From: Afipia birgiae 34632
GTDB taxonomy: Bacteria; Pseudomonadota; Alphaproteobacteria; Rhizobiales; Xanthobacteraceae
Assembly (NCBI RefSeq): GCF_000308295.2
Contig: NZ_HG326654.1
Location: forward strand, 139,529-203,528
DNA length: 64,000 nt
Direction of reading: 5' to 3'
Within the stretch, counting starts at the first letter, position 1, and each line of letters opens with the position of its first letter. The notes beneath the pieces are model-generated. The model saw only the letters and a list, made by a program, of their open reading frames with translations. It made no database searches and had not been told where the DNA came from. The position numbers and the translations under genes were made by a program. Below, in pieces: positions 8,089 to 16,105 of this stretch.

Positions 8089-9237
8089 TCAATCCAGCGT
8101 CCGCCTGAATCGGCTTACCGCGATGGTCATCGCAACCAGCACCAGCACGAACAGCGCGATAGCGTCGTACTGCAGGTTTTGCAGCGATGCGCCCTTGAGC
8201 ATGATCGCGCGGACGATGCGGATGTAATGAGTGAGCGGGAGCGCCTCGCCGATCCACTGCGCCCACACCGGCATCCCCGCGAACGGAAACATGAAGCCGG
8301 ACAGAAGGATGTTCGGCAGAAAGAACATCATCGACATCTGCATGGCCTGAAGCTGGTTCTGCGCGATGGTCGAGAACGTGTAACCAATCGACAGATTGGC
8401 TGCGATAAATAGCGTCGAGAGCGCAGCCAGCATAGTCAGGCTGCCCAGGATCGGGACCCGGAACAGGAAGAAGCCGATGCCGATGATGATCGTCGCCTGC
8501 AGAAATCCGACCAGCACGTAGGGAATGATTTTTCCAAGCATCACCTCCACCGGAGTGATCGGCATCGCCAGCAGATTTTCCATGGTGCCGCGTTCGATTT
8601 CGCGGGTGACGGACAGCGCGGTGAAGATCAGCATGGTCATGGTCAGGATTGTTCCGACCAGCCCCGGCACAATGTTCAGCCGCGACTCCGCTGCCGGATT
8701 GTAGCGCGCATGGGCGCGGATCTCGAACGGCATCTCGGGCGGATCACCCACCTGCAGATCGTGCTTGAGCGCCGATTGCACGACCTGCCCCAGCGCACCA
8801 AGCGCCGATCCTGAAGCCACCGGGTCGGTCGCATCCGCCGCGACAAGCAGTGCCGGCTTGTCGCCACGGCGAACCCCGCGCTCGAAACCACGCGGGACTT
8901 CGACGCCGAACAACACCTTGCCGGATTCCAGCAAGCTGTCGAACTCGGCAACGGTGTGAACCTCGCGGGTAAAGCGGAAGTAAGCCGTATTCTGAAGCGC
9001 CTTGAGGATCGAGCGGCCGAGATCGCTGTCCTCCTGCAACAGAACCGCCGTGGGCAAATTGCGCGGTGTGGTGTTGATGGCATAGCCGAAAAGCAGGAGC
9101 TGCATGATCGGCAACATCACGATCATTGCGAACGAAACACGATCGCGGCGCAGCTGAAGGAACTCCTTCACCAGCATAGCGTAGGTGCGCTGCCCGAAGC
9201 CCCGTGCGCCGCCATTGTTCGTGTCGGCTGCGCTCAT
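8089..9237 (-). CDS. ABC-2 type transporter permease (YbhR/YhhJ-like)
   Basis: A 382-residue permease: one N-terminal helix (FAMIVMLPIMQLLLFGYAIN), a large periplasmic domain (about 55-180), then five helices. FTALSVTREIERGTMENLLAMPI is the ABC-2 signature loop between helices 2 and 3. The ATG overlaps the stop of the ATPase gene by 4 bp (ATGA at 9234-9237). It is the last gene of a TetR-HlyD-ATPase-permease operon and would form the membrane part of a drug or lipid exporter. E. coli ybhGFSR has two permease genes; only one is seen here, so a homodimer is likely. Confidence 0.9.
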   Translation of the reverse strand: MSAADTNNGGARGFGQRTYAMLVKEFLQLRRDRVSFAMIVMLPIMQLLLFGYAINTTPRNLPTAVLLQEDSDLGRSILKALQNTAYFRFTREVHTVAEFDSLLESGKVLFGVEVPRGFERGVRRGDKPALLVAADATDPVASGSALGALGQVVQSALKHDLQVGDPPEMPFEIRAHARYNPAAESRLNIVPGLVGTILTMTMLIFTALSVTREIERGTMENLLAMPITPVEVMLGKIIPYVLVGFLQATIIIGIGFFLFRVPILGSLTMLAALSTLFIAANLSIGYTFSTIAQNQLQAMQMSMMFFLPNILLSGFMFPFAGMPVWAQWIGEALPLTHYIRIVRAIMLKGASLQNLQYDAIALFVLVLVAMTIAVSRFRRTLD

Positions 9238-10175
9238 TGGAAGTTATCCTTCGCGCGTCCCATCAGTTCGATGAAAACATCTTCGAGCGACGGTTCGGAT
9301 TTATGCCATGCGGTATCGCCACGGGATTTGTACGGCGCGATTGTGTTTTCAAGGGCCGCAACATCACGCCCTGAAACATGAAGGCTGGTGCCGAACGGCG
9401 CAACCATATCGATGCCGGGCTTGCCGGTCAGGTCGGCCGTAAGCTTGTTCAGCCCCTCGCCTGTCACGGTATAGGTCGTCAACGCCGAATTCGCGATGAC
9501 CTCCTCGACAGAGCCGTGCACCAGAAGATTTCCGTAGGCAATGTATGCGATCTCGTGGCAGCGCTCCGCTTCATCCATGTAATGGGTCGAAACGAGCACA
9601 GTCAGCCCTTCGGCCGCAAGCGCATGAATTTCGTTCCAGAATTCGCGCCGCGCCTTGGGATCGACACCGGCAGTCGGCTCATCCAGCAGCAGCAACTGTG
9701 GACTCGGCAATGTGCAAGCCCCCAGCGCGAGCCGCTGTTTCCAGCCGCCGGAGAGTTCACCGGCGAGCTGTTCCTCACGTCCCGTCAGCCCGATGCGCCC
9801 GATCATCTCGCGTGCGGCCCCGCGCGGATCGGGCACGCCGTAAAGCCGCGCGACGAATTCGAGATTCTCGCGAACCGACAAGTCCTGGTAGAGACTGAAG
9901 CGCTGCGTCATATAGCCAACGCGCCGCTTGATCTTGTCGGCATCGCGCCGGATGTCGTAGCCGAGGCAGGTTCCCTCGCCGCTGTCCGGCGTCAGCAGGC
10001 CGCAGAGCATCCGGATCGTCGTGGTCTTTCCCGAGCCGTTGGGACCGAGAAACCCGTAGATCGATCCGCGCTTAACCTGCATCGACAGGTCATGCACCAC
10101 CTCGCGGCCGTTGAACGACTTCGACAGGCCATGGACCTCAATCGCGATATCGGATTGTGCGGTGGCGATGCTCAC
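9234..10175 (-). CDS. ABC transporter ATP-binding protein (YbhF-like)
   Basis: A 313-residue single nucleotide-binding domain protein. Walker A is GPNGSGKTT (about 44-52), the Q-loop lies in YMTQRFSLY, the signature is LSGGWKQR, and Walker B is LLLLDEPTAGVD followed by the switch His in STHYMDEAERC. A C-terminal extension of about 90 residues is usual in ABC-2 exporters. Both ends overlap neighbours by 4 bp, so its translation is coupled with the HlyD gene upstream and the permease downstream. It powers the exporter by ATP hydrolysis at the inner membrane. Confidence 0.92.
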   Translation of the reverse strand: MSIATAQSDIAIEVHGLSKSFNGREVVHDLSMQVKRGSIYGFLGPNGSGKTTTIRMLCGLLTPDSGEGTCLGYDIRRDADKIKRRVGYMTQRFSLYQDLSVRENLEFVARLYGVPDPRGAAREMIGRIGLTGREEQLAGELSGGWKQRLALGACTLPSPQLLLLDEPTAGVDPKARREFWNEIHALAAEGLTVLVSTHYMDEAERCHEIAYIAYGNLLVHGSVEEVIANSALTTYTVTGEGLNKLTADLTGKPGIDMVAPFGTSLHVSGRDVAALENTIAPYKSRGDTAWHKSEPSLEDVFIELMGRAKDNFQ

Positions 10176-10945
10176 GGTGTCGTGCCATTGGTAAAGATGC
10201 TGACCGGCTGTCCAACGCGCAGACTGTCCGGTTTGTTCGGCCGCGCCTGGATCAGATAGACCAGCTTCGATCGTTCATCGAGGCTGTAGATCACCGGCGG
10301 CGTATACTCCGCCGTGGTGGCGATGAAGTAGATCTTCGCCGTGATGTCGCTGGGGCAGCCATCGCACGTCACCCGCACCTCGTCACCGACCTTTAGCTTC
10401 GGCAGTTCGGGCTCCGGCACAAAGAAGCGTGCCTTCATGTTACCGGGCGGCAGGATCGAGATCACCGGGCGTTGCGCCGCAACGGTTTCGCCCTCGCGGA
10501 AGTAAATCTGCTGAATGGTGCCGGCAATAGGTGCCTTCATGCGCCGACGTTCCAGCTTGGTCTGCGATGTGTTCACCCGCGCTTCAGCAACACGAAGGTT
10601 CGCCAGCGCCGCATCGTAATTCGCCTGCGTCCCGGAGCCGGTCTTGCTCAGGGTTGCCGCGCGGTCATAAGCTTGTTTAGCGTTGGCGAGCGTCGCGTTG
10701 CTCTGGTTCAAATCGGCCTGCTGAAGATCGTCATCGACCGCATAGAGCGGCGCACCCACCTCGACATGATCACCCTCACGGACGTTGAGCTTGACGACGC
10801 GTCCCTGCTCATCCGGGCTGACGAAGATCAAGTCGGCTTCGACCCATCCCTGATAACCGCGACTTTTGGAATCCCAGCATCCGGACAGGGAAGCCGTGGC
10901 GAGCAACAGCACGAGAGTCCGCGCGACGTTTCGCGACGCAATCAT
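10172..10945 (-). CDS. HlyD-family periplasmic adaptor lipoprotein
   Basis: A 257-residue membrane-fusion protein. The N-terminus is a lipoprotein signal ending LLLATASLSGCWDS, with Cys-23 at the lipobox. The first half lipoyl-like strand (VVKLNVREGDHVEVGAPLYAVD) is followed by a short helical hairpin (about 75-125) and the second lipoyl strand (RMKAPIAGTIQQIYFREGETV), then a beta-barrel domain. It would link the inner-membrane ABC exporter to an outer-membrane channel, which is not encoded here. It overlaps both the TetR gene upstream and the ATPase gene downstream by 4 bp. Confidence 0.9.
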   Translation of the reverse strand: MIASRNVARTLVLLLATASLSGCWDSKSRGYQGWVEADLIFVSPDEQGRVVKLNVREGDHVEVGAPLYAVDDDLQQADLNQSNATLANAKQAYDRAATLSKTGSGTQANYDAALANLRVAEARVNTSQTKLERRRMKAPIAGTIQQIYFREGETVAAQRPVISILPPGNMKARFFVPEPELPKLKVGDEVRVTCDGCPSDITAKIYFIATTAEYTPPVIYSLDERSKLVYLIQARPNKPDSLRVGQPVSIFTNGTTP

Positions 10946-11649
10946 GTCGCTCTCCCCTCGTCAAAAATCAAATCGAGATGAACACGCAGCATCGCGGCAA
11001 CGTCGAGCGGCGCGTGCTTGCCGAAAAGGCCTTGCCAGATCACGGTCACAATCATCGGTCCGACCAGAAGCTGCGGAAAATCCGCCAGCCCCGGATTGCG
11101 AATTTCGCCGCGCGCGATTCCATACTGGATCAGCTTGCGCATCCCGGCGATGCCGTGCGCGATCACCTCGCGGTAATAGAAGTCAGCGAGTTGCGGAAAG
11201 CGTGTCCCTTCGGAAATTATCATCCTGACAATGTCTGCGCGGCGCGTGCCGATCACTTCGCGGGCGAACGTCTCGGCCAAAGCCTCCATCGCCGCGCGTG
11301 CCGATCCTCCGCCCACGCCAATCGGCGGATTCGAAATCCGCACGATCAACGGACCGAGCGCCGTGCGCACCAGTTCCTGAAACAACGCTTCCTTGTCCTT
11401 GAAGTGCAGATAGATCGTGCCCTTGGCCACTCCGGCGCGTTTGGCCACGTCATCGAGGCGGGTCGCCGCAAAGCCTTTCGCCGTGAACTCATCAAGACCC
11501 GCCGCAACGATGGCGGCGCGCCGCTCCGTCGCGCCGACAGCACGCTTCGATGGACGCGGCGGAGCAGGACGATCAGCAGGCGCGCGCGCCTTAGTACGCG
11601 CGGGCTTGCCTTTGACAGGACGGGTGTCGATCAGCGGGAATTTTGCCAT
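10942..11649 (-). CDS. TetR/AcrR-family regulator of the efflux operon
   Basis: A 235-residue repressor. After a basic, Pro-rich N-terminal tail (1-40) comes a TetR helix-turn-helix (about 42-90) with AAIVAAGLDEFTAKGFAATRLDDVAKRAGVAKGTIYLHFKDKEALF, a textbook match. The C-terminal ligand-binding half resembles the CecR/YbiH type. It is the first gene of a four-gene operon in which every junction overlaps by 4 bp, so it represses itself and the exporter together. The 26-bp perfect palindrome at 11655-11680 begins 6 nt upstream of its ATG and is the obvious binding site. Confidence 0.92.
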   Translation of the reverse strand: MAKFPLIDTRPVKGKPARTKARAPADRPAPPRPSKRAVGATERRAAIVAAGLDEFTAKGFAATRLDDVAKRAGVAKGTIYLHFKDKEALFQELVRTALGPLIVRISNPPIGVGGGSARAAMEALAETFAREVIGTRRADIVRMIISEGTRFPQLADFYYREVIAHGIAGMRKLIQYGIARGEIRNPGLADFPQLLVGPMIVTVIWQGLFGKHAPLDVAAMLRVHLDLIFDEGRAT

Positions 11650-11654
11650 GTCAG

Positions 11655-11680
11655 AATATGACTGACTAGTCAGTCATATT
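11655..11680. promoter_or_regulatory. 26-bp perfect palindromic operator for TetR regulator
   Basis: Two 13-base half-sites, aatatgactgact and agtcagtcatatt, are exact reverse complements with no spacer. The site begins 6 nt before the regulator's ATG, so bound repressor would cover the ribosome-binding region and probably the promoter -10. The TGACTGACTAGTCAGTCA core with 4-bp sub-repeats (TGAC TGAC / GTCA GTCA) is typical of TetR-family operators. Confidence 0.85.
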
Positions 11681-11762
11681 CAATGGTGAAATTGAAAGCA
11701 GTTTAATATATTGATTTATTTGTATTATTTTGCGACAGCGTTGCTGTGGCGCGGCCGGAAGC

Positions 11763-12173
11763 TCAACCCTTGGCGTCGCAAGCCCAGGCGCGGATGACGC
11801 ATTCCTTGCCGCCGAAGGCGTAGCACTTCTTCATCGCCTCATTGAGCGCGCTCGAAATGCGCGGTGAAACGGCATAGCCGTGCGGGCCGCAGGGCTTGGT
11901 CATGTCGAGGGACAGCGCGGCGCATGCACGCTTCATGGTCACGGCGGTGCAATCACCCTTGCATTGCTTGAGAGCAGCCGCTCGCGCGGCCTGCTCGGCC
12001 GGATAGTCGAATGCCTGGCCATAAGCACCACACTTGCCGATCGCCAGTGCGCCGGCTGCGGAAGCCGGTATTGAGACGAACGGAGCGGCAAAGGCTGAAA
12101 CAAAAACGACAATAAAAAACGCGCGAACCTGCGCGGCAGTGCGGTCGAACAAAATCCCCTCCCCCGAGGTCAT
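11763..12173 (-). CDS. DUF4189 domain secreted protein
   Basis: A 136-residue exported protein. A hydrophobic segment (about 18-38) ending in ASA precedes a mature part with KCGAYGQAFDY, KQCKGDCTAV, CAALSLD and CVIRAWACDAKG. Regularly placed Cys pairs are the mark of DUF4189, a family of small periplasmic proteins without known function. Its ATG is preceded by ggaggggattttg-like sequence only within the reading frame, so a start at an internal codon near the signal peptide cannot be excluded. It is a single-gene unit between the efflux operon and the cox cluster. Confidence 0.8.
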   Translation of the reverse strand: MTSGEGILFDRTAAQVRAFFIVVFVSAFAAPFVSIPASAAGALAIGKCGAYGQAFDYPAEQAARAAALKQCKGDCTAVTMKRACAALSLDMTKPCGPHGYAVSPRISSALNEAMKKCYAFGGKECVIRAWACDAKG

Positions 12174-12241
12174 TCCGGAATCACATTAGGCGGGAGGGCG
12201 TTTCAACTTGGTGAACAAGGTGGAAAGGAAGGCGGTAAACG

Positions 12242-13846
12242 CTAGCCGCGCCGTACGTCGGCGAGCATTTCGGGTGTGTCGATATCGAGGAACGCGCTTT
12301 TACCGTCGACCTCAACTTCCGCGACCGCTTCCGCGTGCTGCGCGATCAGATGGCGCGCGCCGATGTCGCCATCGAGCGTCATCAATTCCGGGAAGAATCT
12401 CCGCGACCACAACACCGGGTTACCTCGCCGCCCGCCGGCTACCGGCACCACGATCAGCGAACCGCGATCCGGTGCGAAGGCATTCACCAGCCGGTCGATC
12501 AGTTTCGCGTCGATCAGCGGCATATCGCCAAGGCATATCACCGCACCGTCGGCTGTTTCAGGGACCGCACCGATGCCGGCTTTGACCGACGTCGCGAGGC
12601 CTTCCGCGAAATCCGGATTGCGGGCGAATTCGACTTTAAGTCCCTTTAGCGCCGCCTCGACCTCAAGACTTTGATGACCGGTCACGACGATCACGGACGA
12701 TGCCTTCGAAGCAAGCGCCTGCTCGGCGACGATCCGCACCAGCTTCTTGCCGTTCAGTTCGGCCAGGAGCTTGTTCGGTCCGCCCATGCGGGTGGAGCGT
12801 CCCGCGGCAAGAACAACTGCCGCGACCTTGTGGTTACCATCTGCCTCGATTGGTACGCGTGGTTGCGGCCGCGTCACGATTTCCATCAGGAGCCCGCCGA
12901 CACCCATGCCGGTGACATCCGCGCGGGTGACCGGAAGCCCGGCCAGCAGGCGCATCAGGATCCAGTCGAAACCGTTTTCCTTCGGCGAACGCGCACAGCC
13001 CGGCGCGCCAAGCACCGGCGAATTCCCGACCTTCCCGATCAGCATGAGATTGCCGGGATCGACCGGCATGCCGAAATGCTCGACCGCACCGCCAATCCGT
13101 TCGATCGCCGCCGGAATTACGTCGCGCCGGTCGGCAATAGCGGATGCGCCGAACACCAGCACCAGCTCGGCGCCAAGTCCAAGCAGTTCATTGATGGCGG
13201 GCGCGAGCGCGCTCTCGTCGTGCGGAACGCGGCGCTCGCTGATAATGCGGGCGCCGGTCGGTGCGAGACGCTCCTCGGTCACGCGCAACGTCTTTTCGAT
13301 CACTTTCGGGGCCAACCCCGGCAGCATGGTCGAGACGATGCCGACACGCTTGATGGTGAACGGCGCGACCCGCATCCGCCCTGCGCTTGCTGCGACGACG
13401 GCAGCGTCGCGCAGCTTCGCCTCGACGCCAAACGGAATGATCTTGACGGTGGCGATCATTTCACCGGCGACCACCGGCTTGAATGCCGAAAGTGTGGCGA
13501 AGGTGATGGCCTCGTCCACGCGGTTGATGCGATCGACAGCGTCGCGGTCCACCACCAGCACGCCGGCCTCCGCCGCGAACAGGTTGGCGCGGCCGGTAAA
13601 GGCCCGCTCGACATTGACCCCCTCGCCCGCGACCGCCGCGGCGATGCTTGCGGCTGCTTCGTCCTCGGACACATCGTCCTTGTCGAGGCGCGCGACGACG
13701 ATTTCCATCACACCCGCCTGCTTCAGCGCGGCGATTTCAGCCGCGCCGATGACGGTGCCTTTCTTGAGAACGAGCGGTCCCTGACGGATCGCGTGAACAG
13801 TGACGCCGCCAAGGCCGTCTTCAGGCTTAACAGGACCGAACTTCAT
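12242..13846 (-). CDS. Molybdopterin-binding domain fused to MocA-like cytidylyltransferase
   Basis: A 534-residue fusion. Residues 1-330 resemble the MoeA/MogA molybdopterin-binding fold (KRVGIVSTMLPGLAPKVIEKTL, GLGAELVLVFGASAIADRRDVIPAAI). Residues 340-534 are a MobA/MocA nucleotidyltransferase with VAAVVLAAGRSTRMGGPNKLL, the LAAGxSxRMG nucleotide site, and ICLGDMPLIDAKLI with the metal-binding Asp. MocA makes the molybdopterin cytosine dinucleotide cofactor used by CO dehydrogenase and xanthine oxidase-family enzymes, which suits this last position in the cox cluster. ATG 13846 overlaps the XdhC gene stop by 4 bp. Confidence 0.87.
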   Translation of the reverse strand: MKFGPVKPEDGLGGVTVHAIRQGPLVLKKGTVIGAAEIAALKQAGVMEIVVARLDKDDVSEDEAAASIAAAVAGEGVNVERAFTGRANLFAAEAGVLVVDRDAVDRINRVDEAITFATLSAFKPVVAGEMIATVKIIPFGVEAKLRDAAVVAASAGRMRVAPFTIKRVGIVSTMLPGLAPKVIEKTLRVTEERLAPTGARIISERRVPHDESALAPAINELLGLGAELVLVFGASAIADRRDVIPAAIERIGGAVEHFGMPVDPGNLMLIGKVGNSPVLGAPGCARSPKENGFDWILMRLLAGLPVTRADVTGMGVGGLLMEIVTRPQPRVPIEADGNHKVAAVVLAAGRSTRMGGPNKLLAELNGKKLVRIVAEQALASKASSVIVVTGHQSLEVEAALKGLKVEFARNPDFAEGLATSVKAGIGAVPETADGAVICLGDMPLIDAKLIDRLVNAFAPDRGSLIVVPVAGGRRGNPVLWSRRFFPELMTLDGDIGARHLIAQHAEAVAEVEVDGKSAFLDIDTPEMLADVRRG

Positions 13847-14553
13847 GCCGCTGACTTCGTCTTGAGTGGCGCATCGGCGGGAAGCCGCAGCCGCGCGGTA
13901 ATCTCTGCCATGATGGCCACCGCGATCTCCGACGGCGACACCGCGCCGATATTGAGGCCGATGGGTGCGTGAATTCGCGCCAGCGCGGCATCGCTCGCAC
14001 CTTGCGCCTTCAGCCGGTCCACGCGCTTGGCATGGGTCTTCCGCGAGCCGAGCGCGCCGATGTAGAAGCAATCGCGATCGAGCGCATGCAGCAGCGCCGG
14101 ATCGTCGATCTTGGGATCGTGCGTCAGTGCGACGAAGGCCGTGTAACGGTCGATGTTGAGTGGCGGCAATGCGACATCGGGCCAGTCCGCGAACAGGGGT
14201 ACATCCGGAAAACGTTCCGGCGACGCGAAGGCCGTGCGCGGATCGACCACGTAGACATCGTAGTCCAGCGATTGCGCCAGCGGCGCCAACGCCTGGCTGA
14301 TATGAACCGCGCCGACGATGACGAGGCGCGCGGTCGGGGCATAGACATTCAGAAACAGCTTGTTGCCGTCGCTCTCGATCATCCCGCTCTTGCCCATGCG
14401 CAAGTGCTTGTCGAGGTCTTCATGGAGCGGATCGCTGGCGATGTTCGCAGCCTTGATCAAACGCTGGTCGCCAGTCACGACGTCGGTCACAACGATCACG
14501 GCCCGGCGCGCCGCGCGCTCGGCGTTCAGTTCTGCCAGTGTATCCTGTTTCAA
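13843..14553 (-). CDS. XdhC-family cofactor insertion protein (CoxI-like, Rossmann part)
   Basis: A 236-residue protein covering the C-terminal Rossmann part of XdhC: ARLVIVGAVHISQALAPLAQ (dinucleotide-type loop), YDVYVVDPRTAFASPERFPD, FVALTHDPKIDDPALL, and YIGALGSRKTHAKRVDRL. XdhC/CoxI proteins take the sulfurated molybdenum cofactor to the apo-enzyme. I chose a TTG start at 14553, which overlaps the TGA of the upstream gene (TTGA); the reading upstream of it (MRRQYPRVC...) lies inside that gene in another frame. With the 109-residue protein before it, this makes a split XdhC pair. Confidence 0.82.
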   Translation of the reverse strand: MKQDTLAELNAERAARRAVIVVTDVVTGDQRLIKAANIASDPLHEDLDKHLRMGKSGMIESDGNKLFLNVYAPTARLVIVGAVHISQALAPLAQSLDYDVYVVDPRTAFASPERFPDVPLFADWPDVALPPLNIDRYTAFVALTHDPKIDDPALLHALDRDCFYIGALGSRKTHAKRVDRLKAQGASDAALARIHAPIGLNIGAVSPSEIAVAIMAEITARLRLPADAPLKTKSAA

Positions 14554-14879
14554 GAGTTGCCCACTTTCTCGACAAACACGCGGATATTGCCGCCGCATGA
14601 CAGCCCGACATTCCAGGCGGTTTCATCGGCGACACCAAACTCCAGCATCTTCGGCTTGCCGCTGGCAATGACGTCGAGCGCCTCGGTGACCACCGCACCT
14701 TCGACACACCCGCCCGATACCGAGCCAAGGAATGTCCCATCATCGTTGATGACGAGGCTCGATCCCGCCGGGCGTGGCGCGGAGCCCCAGGTCTCGACCA
14801 CGGTCGCCAGCGCGACACCGTGACCGGATTTCATCCAGGTCTCGGCGGCTTTCAAAATATCTTCGTCGCGGTTGAGCAT
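14550..14879 (-). CDS. XdhC/CoxI N-terminal domain protein (CoxF-like)
   Basis: A 109-residue protein matching only the XdhC_CoxI N-terminal domain: GHGVALATVVETWGSAPRPAGSSLVI, FLGSVSGGCVEGAVV and VGLSCGGNIRVFVE, the last with the conserved Cys next to Gly-Gly thought to handle the sulfurated cofactor. The Rossmann half is encoded by the next gene, overlapping by 4 bp. A separate small protein of this kind is usual in cox operons, so this is natural splitting and not a frameshift. Confidence 0.85.
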   Translation of the reverse strand: MLNRDEDILKAAETWMKSGHGVALATVVETWGSAPRPAGSSLVINDDGTFLGSVSGGCVEGAVVTEALDVIASGKPKMLEFGVADETAWNVGLSCGGNIRVFVEKVGNS

Positions 14880-14889
14880 GGTTTGATCC

Positions 14890-16086
14890 TCACGCTGCGG
14901 AGCGGGTTTCGATGCGCCGGGGCGGCTGGCTGGACGACAGCGCAGCGATCAGCCCTCCCATGGACTTCAAGTTATGCACGGGACGGAATTCATCAACATG
15001 CGGCAGCATCATTTTGATGCCCTGCGCCTTGGCCTCGAAGCCTTCGAAGCGCAGCAGCGGGTTGAGCCAGATCAGGCGACGGCACGACCGGTGCAGCCGG
15101 TCCATCTCGAATTCCAGCCGGGAATCGGCTTCGCGCTCCAGCCCGTCCGAGATCAGAAGAACAGTGGCACCCTGCCCGAGCACCCGGCGGCCCCAGAGGT
15201 TGTTGAAATTATGTAGCGAGATCGCGATCCGCGTCCCCCCCGCCCAATCCTCGACGCTAGACGAACAGGCTGCCAGCGCCTCGTCGGGATCGCGCGCCCG
15301 CAACGCGCGCGTCACGTTGGTGAGCCGCGTGCCGAACAGGAACACCGAAACGCGTTTGCGCGCGTCGGTAATCGCGTGGAGGAACTGCAGGAACAGCCGG
15401 GTGTAATCTGTCATCGAGCCGGAAATATCGAGCAGCGCTACGATCGGCGCGGGCTTGTCGATACGGCCGAGCCGCTGGAATTTCACGATCTCGCCGCCGG
15501 TACGAAGGCTTCCACGTAGCGTGCGCCGCAGATCGAGCCGCTGGCCGCGCGCGTCCGGCTTGAAGCGTCGCGTGCGCAACTCCGCTTGCGGCAATTTCAT
15601 CTGTGCAATCGCGCGGGTGACCTCGGCGATCTCGGCCGCGCTCATCTGCGCAAAGTCCTTGCGCTGAAGCACCTCGCGATCGGAAACCGAGAGCTGGACG
15701 TCCTTCTCCTCGATCTCAGGCCCCTCAATATTGCGACTCTGGGCGAATGCTTCCTGAACCCGCCGCGAGGCCGGCGGCGGAGGTTTCTTCGCTTCGGGTG
15801 GCAACGGGACCGAGTCGAGCATGCTTTCCGTGCCCTCGGCACGGCGGAAGAACAGGTCAAACGCCTGCGCGAACACCAATGCGTGCTCGCGGCGCTTGAC
15901 GAAGATTGACTCTAGCGTGGTAAACAAATCGGCGCGGTTGCCGATATCGATCAGCTGCATTGCCTTTAACGCATCGATAACAGCGCCCGGCCCGATCGGC
16001 AGGCCGGCCACCCGCAAGGCTCGCGCAAATCCGATAACATTGTCCGCGATCAATCCGGCCGCTGGGGTCTCGATGTCATTCGACAT
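14890..16086 (-). CDS. coxE: CoxE-like von Willebrand factor A protein
   Basis: A 398-residue protein with a C-terminal vWA domain whose metal-binding motif DISGSM sits in IVALLDISGSMTDYTRLFLQF (about 210-235), followed by TRL and a downstream ISDGLEREADSRLEFE acidic site. The N-terminal half is alpha-helical with a charged linker. CoxE works with the MoxR-type ATPase CoxD to build the active site of molybdenum CO dehydrogenase. It follows coxD by 19 bp and precedes the small XdhC gene by 10 bp. Confidence 0.88.
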   Translation of the reverse strand: MSNDIETPAAGLIADNVIGFARALRVAGLPIGPGAVIDALKAMQLIDIGNRADLFTTLESIFVKRREHALVFAQAFDLFFRRAEGTESMLDSVPLPPEAKKPPPPASRRVQEAFAQSRNIEGPEIEEKDVQLSVSDREVLQRKDFAQMSAAEIAEVTRAIAQMKLPQAELRTRRFKPDARGQRLDLRRTLRGSLRTGGEIVKFQRLGRIDKPAPIVALLDISGSMTDYTRLFLQFLHAITDARKRVSVFLFGTRLTNVTRALRARDPDEALAACSSSVEDWAGGTRIAISLHNFNNLWGRRVLGQGATVLLISDGLEREADSRLEFEMDRLHRSCRRLIWLNPLLRFEGFEAKAQGIKMMLPHVDEFRPVHNLKSMGGLIAALSSSQPPRRIETRSAA

Positions 16087-16105
16087 GACGTTTTCCGGAT
16101 TGCGT

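Noticed and set aside
14550-14879. Truncated XdhC pseudogene
   Set aside because: The missing half is encoded intact by the next gene with a 4-bp overlap, which is a known split arrangement.
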